Shown here: positions 9,457 to 20,000 of the stretch, piece after piece | Numbering within the stretch: position 1 is the first letter of the stretch | Layout of the letters: the number at the start of each line of letters is the position of its first letter | DNA from: an uncultured Saprospiraceae bacterium | GTDB lineage: Bacteria > Bacteroidota > Bacteroidia > Chitinophagales > Saprospiraceae | NCBI GenBank assembly: GCA_943788055.1 | Contig: CALSOU010000005.1 | Span: 62,001-126,000 of the forward strand | Direction: 5' to 3' | Length of the DNA: 64,000 nt | Made by a program: the position numbers and the translations under genes | Notes under the pieces: generated by a model | What the model was told of the DNA's origin: nothing | Databases searched by the model: none | The model's input: only the letters and a program-made list of their open reading frames with translations

Positions 9457-9903
9457 TTAGTGAAAGGTTCCAAAATAAGATCTATACACTTTTCCTCTTG
9501 GCAAAAACCCTAGATAGATAGCGGGGTAAAGGATGAGACTCCAAAAATAGTTGCGTCCTTTGAACCTCATATCATCCACAATATATGATTCTTCCTCTGA
9601 AATTTTTTCAATTACATGATGATGTTCCCAAGCATCCAATGGAAATGGTAGTTGGACACCTTTGTCAATAAAGTAGGCTTTGTTTTCGTTTTGGCCATGA
9701 TCTATAATATGACTAACCCACTCAGTCCTTATTGGACTAAGAAATTTGATATGAACCTTATCACCTGTTTCTGATCCTGTGAATTTTGCTATTTCTATTT
9801 TTCCAACCTTTGGTGCCAATGCCTCAAAAAGATCGCGATCAAATCTTTTCATTAGATCCAAATAATGACCAGCTACTTTTGTTTTATGCACAACTTGAAA
9901 CAT
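9457..9903 (-). CDS. SRPBCC ligand-binding domain protein
   Basis: 148 residues from the ATG at 9903; the longer frame back to a TTG at 9960 adds an unlikely hydrophobic leader. The sequence fits a small START/SRPBCC (Bet v1-like) ligand-binding protein: VVHKTKVAG at the N-terminus, LSPIRTEWVSHI and PFPLDAWEHHHVIEKI in the middle, and a C-terminal helix region with FWSLILYPAIYLGFLPRGK. Related Bacteroidota proteins are annotated only as SRPBCC-containing and the ligand is unknown. The 258 bases after its stop, up to the thioredoxin-like gene, hold nothing I can identify. Confidence 0.75.
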   Translation of the reverse strand: MFQVVHKTKVAGHYLDLMKRFDRDLFEALAPKVGKIEIAKFTGSETGDKVHIKFLSPIRTEWVSHIIDHGQNENKAYFIDKGVQLPFPLDAWEHHHVIEKISEEESYIVDDMRFKGRNYFWSLILYPAIYLGFLPRGKVYRSYFGTFH

Positions 9904-10015
9904 TTTGATTTCTTTTATGATCTTTAACCCTATCAAGAAGCATAAGTTTAAGAAAGACAATGAAAAGAGCTGAGTAGATCGTTGAGGTAACTTGACAAGT
10001 GGTCTTTGGATTCAC

Positions 10016-10483
10016 CTATTTAGAGTTGTATTTTATTGAATACGAATAACTTGGTTTTTCAGTTTTAGAAGTTGGTTTCTTTGATGAAGTTGTAGAATAG
10101 CTGTATTCGATTTTTGTGATGTTTGGGATTTTGGATTGTGCTGGAACTTGTGGTTGAGGTTTTGGAAGCCGAAAGTGAATTTGAATATTTTTATGAAAAA
10201 CAACTTTTATTTTATGATTTTTATCTTCGTGAAATTTTAGTTTTTTTACAATTCGTTCGGCCTCCTCATCGCATCCATATCCAAGTCCAGAAAGAATAAA
10301 AACTTCAGTGACTTTACCCTTGTATTCTATGTTATACCGTAGTTTTACTGTTCCTTCTTTTTGAAGCTCAAGAGCTTCTTTTGGTTACCTTAATTCCTTT
10401 GAAATGAATTCCTTCATTGCGTTTGTTCCGCCAGGATACACTGGTTTCTTAATGAAGTGCTTATCCTTCTTACTTTTTTTCAT
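10016..10483 (-). pseudogene. TonB C-terminal-domain protein interrupted by an in-frame TAA
   Basis: From the ATG at 10483 the frame reads 32 codons (ending KEFISKELR), meets TAA at 10385-10387, and continues open in the same frame with PKEALELQKEGTVKLRYN and LGYGCDEEAERIVKKL. It ends at TAG 10016-10018. The continuation is a TonB C-terminal-like domain: the family pattern is F-I-x(3)-L-[KR]-Y-P-x-E-A...G-x-V, and the stop sits on the conserved Tyr of Tyr-Pro. One base change from a Tyr codon explains it. A Pro/Gln/Ser-rich tail follows the domain, with no N-terminal membrane anchor, so even the ancestral gene was short. Read-through cannot be excluded, but a nonsense mutation is the simplest reading. 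Confidence 0.75.
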
Positions 10484-10486
10484 GAT

Positions 10487-10926
10487 TTAGTTTCTTGGAT
10501 AACTAGGCTCAACATATTCTTTTAGATCTGTAAATATTGCGTTCCAACTAATTTGAAGATTTTTTTCAAAATTAGTATTAGGAGATGTTTGTAGCCATGA
10601 TTCTTCAAAATGCAGAGATGTTTTATTATTGTTAAACGCAAGTGATATTTTTGAGAAACTAATATTTGGTCCTCCATATTCCGGAGCTAGGTGGCCTTTT
10701 AACATGAATAATCAGGAGTTTTTACACCAATAATATCTGCCCAAACGATACCCTCTCGATTACCAAAGTCTTCCATTAGCTTACCACCAATATAGTCCTG
10801 TAACTCCATTTTTTTGGTATGAGAACTTGTATAGTGTTTAGGGCCCCACCATTCGTTTGTTTCCTCAGCGAGACAAGCCCACACGTCCATGAGTCTAGCA
10901 TCGATAGGAATTTCAATTTTGATCAT
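10487..10926 (-). pseudogene. AHSA1/SRPBCC-like protein split by a frameshift
   Basis: Two overlapping minus-strand frames together make one SRPBCC (activator of Hsp90 ATPase-like) protein. The first half starts at 10926 (MIKIEIPIDARLMDVWACL, NEWWGPKHY, GIVWADIIGVKTPDY). The second half continues with LMLKGHLAPEYGG and FEESWLQTSP to the stop at 10487. The frames join near 10699-10712 by a one-base shift, and the join reconstructs VKTPDY-LMLKGHL without a gap. It lies 3 bases from the TonB-domain relic and 43 bases from yraN, suggesting a small operon that is decaying. Confidence 0.7.
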
Positions 10927-10969
10927 AGATATTAGTTGTTTTCAATGTGAGAGTTTTGATTGGAGTGTA

Positions 10970-11329
10970 TTACAAACCTGGAAAAAATGCATCTTCGATA
11001 TGATTAATTTTTTCGTAGCCAGGTTTCATTATAATCGCCATAATATCGAATCGGATTTCACCTTCATAGTTGTTTTTTTCCATGTATCTATTAGCAGCAT
11101 AAATTAAATTCTGTTGTTGTTTTCGACTAACAAATTCTTCTGGCGGCCCATAGTAATCATAAGAACGAGTTTTGACTTCAATAAAGATCAGAAGATTATT
11201 ACTCTTTGCAATTATATCAACTTCTGCGTGTGATATTTGCCAGTTTCTTTCGAGGATTTCATAATTCTTCGATTCCAAAAAAGATACAGCTCTATCCTCG
11301 CCTTTTTGACCAAAAACTTTGTTATCCAT
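10970..11329 (-). CDS. UPF0102 / YraN family endonuclease-like protein
   Basis: 119 residues, the normal size. The YraN signature is intact: GEDRAVSFLESKNYEILERN, then EVDIIAKSNNLLIFIEVKTR with the PD-(D/E)xK-type residues (E-V-D-I-I-A, E-V-K), then RKQQQNLIYAANRYM and RFDIMAII. The fold is related to Holliday-junction resolvases and restriction nucleases, but the cellular role is not established. It is transcribed divergently from rpmE2. Confidence 0.93.
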   Translation of the reverse strand: MDNKVFGQKGEDRAVSFLESKNYEILERNWQISHAEVDIIAKSNNLLIFIEVKTRSYDYYGPPEEFVSRKQQQNLIYAANRYMEKNNYEGEIRFDIMAIIMKPGYEKINHIEDAFFPGL

Positions 11330-11414
11330 GTCACTAAAATAGGAAAAACATGATTGGCTCTGCTGAAATTGGTCGTTTCTAATTTGTTTGGGAGATATTT
11401 GTGCAAATAAAGGC

Positions 11415-11444
11415 TTGATTATTAATAAATAGTATTTATATTTG
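11415..11444 (+). promoter_or_regulatory. rpmE2 promoter (TTG -N19- TATATTTG)
   Basis: Both Bacteroidota promoter elements are present: TTG at 11415-11417 (-33) and TATATTTG at 11437-11444 (-7), with 19 bases between them. This is the best match in the window. The start codon of rpmE2 follows 29 bases later. Confidence 0.75.
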
Positions 11445-11472
11445 CGGTCCGATTTTATAAATAGAAGAAATT

Positions 11473-11763
11473 ATGAAAAAAGATACTCATCCTACAGAAT
11501 ACAGAAAAGTTGTTTTCAGAGATGTATCATGTGATCATGAATTTATCAGTAAATCATGCACACCAACTAAAGAGACTACAACGTGGACAGACGGAAACGA
11601 ATACCCTCTAATCAAAGTGGAGATCTCTTCTGAGTCTCATCCTTTCTTTACTGGAAAAATGAAGTTTGTTGACACCGCAGGTCGTATTGATAAATTCAAT
11701 AAGAAATTTGCAAAATTTGCTAAAAAACCAGCAGCCAAAGAATCTGCTGAAGAAGTAAAGTAA
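11473..11763 (+). CDS. rpmE2: 50S ribosomal protein L31 type B
   Basis: 96 residues. It matches L31 type [21 protein letters not shown] at the start, then [22 protein letters not shown], the hallmark C-terminal segment. The zinc-binding CxxC of type A L31 is missing, as expected for type B. The last ~20 residues are a Lys/Ala/Glu-rich tail. It has its own strong promoter and a terminator 28 bases past the stop, so it is monocistronic. The ORF is far too conserved to be a chance frame. Confidence 0.96.
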   Translation: MKKDTHPTEYRKVVFRDVSCDHEFISKSCTPTKETTTWTDGNEYPLIKVEISSESHPFFTGKMKFVDTAGRIDKFNKKFAKFAKKPAAKESAEEVK

Positions 11764-11790
11764 GCAACAAAAGCAAGCAATAATATATAT

Positions 11791-11825
11791 AGCTCTGCTC
11801 ATTTATTTGAGCAGGGCTTTTTTTG
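11791..11825. terminator. Terminator between rpmE2 and purD (convergent)
   Basis: Stem AGCTCTGCTCA / TTGAGCAGGGCT with a short AT loop, then seven Ts on the plus strand. It serves rpmE2 and lies just past the end of purD, which runs the opposite way. Confidence 0.85.
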
Positions 11826-11863
11826 TCTGTTATGGATAACCATAATTCTTAATTATGGTAAAA

Positions 11864-13199
<1,336 letters not shown>

Positions 13200-13200
13200 T

Positions 13201-13208
13201 CAAAAATA
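13201..13208 (-). promoter_or_regulatory. Candidate purD -7 box (TATTTTTG)
   Basis: Minus-strand TAnnTTTG match about 50 bases upstream of the true purD start at 13151, which supports that start over the internal ATG. No clear -33 element. Confidence 0.4.
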
Positions 13209-13336
13209 AACATTGCGTATCTATTGGAGTAACATATCTCCACACATAAATTAGGCTGAATTGATAAAAAAGACCAAAAACAAGCGACAGCACAACATAT
13301 CACAATAAATAGTAATATGATTGCGTTAATTTTCTT

Positions 13337-13344
13337 TATTTTTG
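13337..13344 (+). promoter_or_regulatory. Candidate ruvA -7 box (TATTTTTG)
   Basis: TAnnTTTG match 17 bases before the ATG at 13362. It lies inside the 5' extension of the longest frame (from 13317), so it argues that ruvA starts at 13362. Confidence 0.5.
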
Positions 13345-13361
13345 GGCCTTATTCAAATTCT

Positions 13362-13955
13362 ATGATTGCATATATCAAAGGTAAGATTACACACAAAACA
13401 CCAACTGAAATCTACGTCGAAAATTCAGCAGGTGTTGCATATCTCATAAATATAAGTCTGAATACATATTCTGAACTTGAGAATCTCGAAACAGTAAAGA
13501 TTTACACGCACCTGATCGTGAAAGAAGACTCACATACCTTGTACGGATTCATGACACCTAGAGATCGCTCAATCTTTATAAAGCTACTTTCGGTCTCTGG
13601 AATCGGGCCCAATACTGGTCGTGTGATATTATCAGGTATGACTTCTGACGATGTAATACGTACTATAGCATCAGGAGATCATGTGAGATTTTCAAAAGTA
13701 AAAGGAATCGGTCCAAAAACTGCTCAAAGAATTATTCTGGATTTAAAAGACAAATTAGGGACAGAATTGCAAGAAAGTGACATGAATATGGTTCGCCAAG
13801 ACAATAGTGCTAGAGATGAGGCGTTATCTGCTCTGTTAACACTGGGATTTCCTAAGTCTGGTGTTGAAAAAGCCTTATCTGCAATCGTACAAAAATCAGA
13901 GACTACACTTGATAGTGAACAACTCATCAAGGCCGTTTTAAAAAAATTATCGTAA
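13362..13955 (+). CDS. ruvA: Holliday junction branch migration protein RuvA
   Basis: 197 residues from the ATG at 13362 (MIAYIKGKI), the length and start expected; the longer frame adds 15 hydrophobic residues not seen in RuvA. RuvA binds four-way junctions as a tetramer and loads the RuvB motor. Domain I is an OB fold (residues 1-63). Domain II carries two helix-hairpin-helix motifs (LLSVSGIGPNTGRVIL and VKGIGPKTAQRIILDL). Domain III (about 150-197, ALSALLTLGFPKSGVEKAL) contacts RuvB. The next gene is sprA; ruvA-sprA is a known Bacteroidota gene pair. Confidence 0.97.
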   Translation: MIAYIKGKITHKTPTEIYVENSAGVAYLINISLNTYSELENLETVKIYTHLIVKEDSHTLYGFMTPRDRSIFIKLLSVSGIGPNTGRVILSGMTSDDVIRTIASGDHVRFSKVKGIGPKTAQRIILDLKDKLGTELQESDMNMVRQDNSARDEALSALLTLGFPKSGVEKALSAIVQKSETTLDSEQLIKAVLKKLS

Positions 13956-14048
13956 TTCAGTACATTGTATAATAATCAATCAGACCCTGTCGTTAAGTAC
14001 AAATGCGCTACAGATAGTAACCGCAAGGCTACTGAGAGAAAATTACAA

Positions 14049-17000
14049 ATGAAGAAGATTAACTTATTACAATTTACACTTGTAATACTAATAATATCCT
14101 TTTTCCAAAGCTTATCCGCTTCTGGTCCAGAAACGCCACTGACGTACGCTTCAACTCAAAGCTATGCTTCAATCACTGATACAATTCCGCTTAAGGACAG
14201 AGAAGGTGATTTTGTTACAAATTCCCAATACAATCCTTTCGATCTCAACGATCCAGAAGAAATTGTTCAAGAAGTCGTTTATGATCCCATTACTGGTTTA
14301 TACGTCATAACAGAAAAGATTGGAGATGGTTTCTTCAGGGCACCAACTTATATGACTTTTGAGGAGTATTTGGATTGGAAGGCAAAAGAACAAGAAAGAC
14401 AGTATTTCAATTCACTTGCAGGTATAGAAGAAAGCAATCGGTCTAAGAGTGGAATATTGGATCCATTGTCAAAAATAGATATCAAAAAGCGATTGGTTGA
14501 TCGTCTTTTTGGAGGTAACGAAATTACAATTGAGCCACAAGGTAATGTTGATTTAACTTTTGGTGGGGATTATCAAAGGATTCAAAATCCAAATATCCCT
14601 GCAAGAAATCAAGTCAATGGGGGTTTTGATTTTCAGATGAATATCAAAACCAATATCAATGGAAAAATTGGAGACAAGATGGATCTTGGTTTCAATTTCG
14701 ATACCAACTCCACATTTAACTTCGATAATAAGCTAAAGCTTGAGTATGACTCTGAAAAATGGACTGAAGATGATATTCTTAAGAAGATAGAAGTTGGTGA
14801 CGTTAGCCTACCATTGAGAAGTCAGTTAATACAGGGTAACCAATCTTTATTTGGGGTAAAAACAGCATTGCAGTTTGGTCACTTAAAGATCACAACGATT
14901 GCTGCTGAACAACAATCAAGTCAAGAAGAGTTGCAGATACAATCAGGAGGTACATTACAGGAATTTGAGATTTATCCTGATGAATATGATGAAAATCGTC
15001 ACTTCTTTCTATCTCAGTTCAATCGCTCCACCTATGAGGAGAATTTGGAAGACTTACCTTTTATCAAAACACCTTTCAGAGTTGTAAACCTTCAAGTTTG
15101 GGTGACTAATGATCGTGAAGAAACAGAAAGATTGAGAGATATAGCAGCACTAGCTGACCTTGGTGTAGGTGAAGAAGAATATTTGACGAATACAGACATA
15201 AATGTTAATCCTGCTACGGCCGAATATTTTGATTATAAGCAAGAGAACGTACTTCATGACAATACGAGAAATGAGCTATTTGACTTGATTTCTGGTGATG
15301 ATGATACTAGAAAAATCCTTAATACTGCGAGTAGTCTTAGAGGGAAGTATGATTTAGTGCAGTCCAAGGACTTCGAAGTATTAAAGGCAAGAAGGTTGAC
15401 CCAAAATGAATACTCTTTTCATCCTGAATTAGGTTTTATTTCACTAAATGTTAGACTTAGACCAAATCAAGTTCTAGCAGTTTCGTATCAATATACATAC
15501 ACGTATAACGGAGACAATATTTATCAGGTTGGGGAATTGGCTGATGATGTAGCTACTCAAGATAGTTCGGAGGTAATATATACGAGATTGCTTAAATCGT
15601 CAGTTCAGAGTATCAGCGAGCCCAACTGGGATTTAATGATGAAAAATGTATATCCAGTAGGAGCAGCTCAAGTTGATCCTGCTACCTTTAAATTTGATAT
15701 CTTTTTTGAAGATAATTCTGATGGTTCCCTCAAACGTTATATCCCTATTGATAACCTTCGAGAGTTTCCTCTATTGAATGTATTCCAATTAGATAGATTG
15801 AATATTCAAGGAGATCCACAACCTGATGGTATTTTTGATTTCGTACCTGGAGTAACGATTATTCCTAGATCTGGTGCAGTGATTTTCCCGGTTTTAGAGC
15901 CTTTTGGGTCGAGCCTCAGAAATCTCATTCCAGATTCTCAAGTTGCGGATAGTCTTGCATACGAAGAGTTATATAACAACACGGTCGTGCTTGCTCGGGA
16001 ACAACTGAACAAGAACCGATTTACAATGAGAGGCGAATATAAGTCCTCAGTTTCATCGGAGATATCACTAGGTGCATTTAATATTCCACCGGGTTCGGTG
16101 ACTGTTCGCGCAGGTAGTAAGGTGCTAGTACCAAATGTCGATTATGAAATCGACTATGGGATAGGACGTGTAAAGATCTTGAACGACTCTTATCTTCAAC
16201 AAGGTATACCAATCCGTGTATCTTTCGAAAATAACAGTTTCTTTAATCTACAGCGGAAATACCTTTTGGGCACTAGACTTGATTATGCAGTTAGCGATAA
16301 GATGAATATTGGGGCAACTTATATGCATCTTTTTGAAAGACCCTTTACCGAGAAAGTTAATATCGGTGATGATCCAATCAATAACCGAATTTTTGGTTTT
16401 GATATGAATTACACAGACGAACTACCTTGGTTGACAAGAACCTTAGACAAACTTCCATTCTACTCAACAAGTACAGCCTCTTCGATCAATTCAGAACTTG
16501 AAGTTGCCGCATTGCGTCCAGGCTACTCGAGAGCGATTCAAAATGATACTGAGAATGACCGGATTATCATGGTTGATGACTTTGAGGGTTCAGCAAGTGG
16601 AATTCCACTAGGTAATTTCAATTTCAATGAATGGATCTTAGCCTCTACGCCAAGTGAGTTTACAGAGTTTAATCGTACTAATGATTTGTCCTACGGTTAT
16701 AATCGAGCAAGATTTAATTGGTACGTTCTTGATAGAGAATTTCAAAATCAGGATGACACAGAGGATCCTTATACAAGGTTAGTGAACCGTGTAGAATTAT
16801 TTCCAAACATTACCCAAGTACCTTCTCAGATAAACTTCATTCGTACCTTCGACATGTCATTTTATCCTGACGAAAGAGGTCCTTATAATTTTGATCCACC
16901 TGACGGTTCAGATGTGTCAGCAGGTGCATCATGGGATAACGACAGAAATATGATGATCCTCGAGAACCCCGAAGAGCGATGGGGAGGGGTTATGCGATTT

Positions 17001-20000
17001 CTTCAAAACAACGATTTTCAGCAACTCAACGTAGAGTATATTGAATTTTGGATGATGAATCCCTTCATGGATTTTGCCGATGGAACTAGTCATGCTCCTA
17101 ATGAATCAGGTTTTCTGAAGTTTAATCTTGGGAATGTATCGGAAGATATCCTGAAGGATAATTTGCAGTTCTATGAAAATGGATTGACTTTCGATGATAA
17201 TAATCCATTACCGACAATCGAAACAGAATGGGCGAATGTTCCCTTACTACAACCAAAGACTATCAATTTCGATCTTCAGAATGCAAGAAAGCAGGATTTA
17301 GGATTAGATGGCTTGAGTGATGCAGCTGAAAATGAGCGATTTGAAGAGTATGTATCGGCTGTCTTGGCCGATAATCCTTCTGCGAGAATTAAGCTTGACC
17401 CTGCTGACGATAATTTCTTCACGTTTAACAATGATTCCATATACAGTTTAGAGACTCAATCAGCACTAGAGCGGCTTAAGAGATTTAATAACTCTGAGGG
17501 AAATGCACCCGATCAGAATCCACAAAGATTCCAGCGAGGAAAGTATACCCCAGATATTGAAGATTTGAATCAAAATCGCTCTTTGGATCAAGGAGAAAAT
17601 TACTATGAGTATGTCCTTGAGTTGGCCAATGACAATGGAGAGATTGATCAGAGTAAAACAGACTGGATACGTGAGGTCGTTGACATAGGACCAAATCAGA
17701 GTGAGAGATGGTATCGGTTTAGAATTCCAATTGAGGATATCGATAACACGATAGGTAATATAGAAGGTTTCAGATCGATTCAGTTTATGCGTATGTACAT
17801 GACTGGATTTGAATCAAGAAAAACATTACGATTAGCAAATTTTGAATTGATAAGAAATCAATGGAGACGTTTGGTTACTGCATGTGCGGATGGACCAAAT
17901 CCGGTGGAATTTGCAATTGATGCTGTAAGTATTGAGGAGAATGCTCAGAAGACACCATTTAATTATGTGCTTCCTCCAGGTATTCAAAGGCAGCGAGTTC
18001 TGGTAAACAATGTCAATGTACTACAGAATGAAAAAGCGCTGGCAATGCAGTTTTGTGAGTTACCCACCACTTATCGAGGAGAAGAATCATTTCCCAAAGA
18101 TTGCGAACCCACGGTTTATAAGCTTACAAGGTTGGATATGCGACTCTTTGATCGTCTTCAGCTTTTTTTCCATGGAGAGTCCCTTAATGATTATGAACCC
18201 GGAGACTTGAAGGTATTCATAAGGATAGGTCGAGATTTCACCGAAAATTATTACGAATATGAGATTCCATTAACCTTGTCGGAACCTAATGGCCCAATTG
18301 ATGACCCCGCCAATATTTGGCCAGATGTCAACAAGATGGATATTATATTGCAAGAACTTCCCGATTTAAAACTGGAAAGGAATGTATTGAATTATCCAGC
18401 TAAGAGTATATACAGAAAAACCGATCCAAATAATGCTAATAACGAGATAAGTATAATTGGAAACCCCACTTTAGGTTATATAAAAGGTATACAAATAGGC
18501 GTCAGGAATTATACGGAATCTGCCGCATGTGGAGAAGTTTGGGTTAATGAATTAAGACTTGTGGGACTTGAGGAAAGAGGAGGAGTTGCTGGTTTAGCAA
18601 GAGCCGATATCCAGATGGCAGATCTTGGAACGGTTGCAGCGTCTGGTGCATATAGTTCCGTAGGGTTTGGTTCTTTAGATCAAAAACTAGCCCAGCGAAG
18701 CCAAGAAGAAATTTTGGAGTATAGTCTAGCAACAACATTAGATCTTAATAAGCTTTTACCGGGAGACCTTCCGTTGTCTTTACCATTGTATGCACAATAT
18801 GCAAACACAGTCAAAACACCAAGGTACGATCCTTTCGATCTAGATATCACTGTCCGAGATAAAACAGCTGCATTTCCAGATAGAGCTGCAGAAATAAAAG
18901 AGGTTGCAGTAGAACAAACGTCCATTTCGACAATCAACATGACTAATGTTAAGGTGACTAAGAAAGGAAAGAAGAAGGCCATGCCTTGGGATATTTCCAA
19001 TGTTTCGACATCTTACGCTTTTACGCGAGTTGATCATAAGGATCCCATTATTGAAAGGGATAGAACAGATACACATCTAGCTTCTCTAGATTATGCATAC
19101 AATAGAAATGTAAAGTATTGGGAGCCGTTTAAGAAGACAAAAACGCCATTGAAGATAATTAACTTTAATTTTCTTCCTAATTCTTTCAGTTTTAAGAATG
19201 AGGTAGCACGATATAAAAATGTACGCTCTTATCGTTTACCTGAGGATTTTGACTACACGTTTTATGATCAAAGGTTTAATTGGGATAGACGCTACAACCT
19301 TCAATGGGACTTTACCAAAGGCTTGAATTTTGGTTTTAACGCTAACAATCAATCCATTATTGATGAGCTACGAGTGGTAGGAGTTGGTGGCTTCAAAGAG
19401 GTTCAGAACGAGTATGGGGAGACAGTTGGTTCCCCAGATGATATTTCTCAAAGGGAGCGAACTGACTATATGTACACCAATCTTCAGCAGGGAGGACGAG
19501 CCAAAGATTACAATCATAATTTCACTTTACAATATAGTCTACCAACTCGACAAATCAAGGCTTTAAATTGGACTTCGTTGCGAGCGAGTTATGCTGCTGA
19601 CTATATTTGGGACGGAGCCTCGCTGAATGTCGATTCACTAGGTAATGTGGTTTCTAACACGCAAAGCAGGCAGTTAACCGCAACGTTAAATTTTGATAAA
19701 CTCTATCTGAAATCGAGGTATTTGACCAAGATTGAGAAAGGAAATAAGAAATCATCTCGACGAAGAAGTAGCAGAAGTTCTGGTTCTCGATCTAGTTCAA
19801 AGAAAGGCTCCAGTAAGGGAAGCAAAAAAGATGATAAAGACAAGAAAGAAAGAGATGTTACCAAGATTGAACGGGCATTACTAAGGCCATTTCTGTCGCT
19901 GAGGACAGCCAGGCTTACCTATAGGGAAAATTTCGGAACAACTATACCAGGGATTACACGCCGGTCAAGGTTCTTGGGGCTTGATAATCAATTTAGCGCA

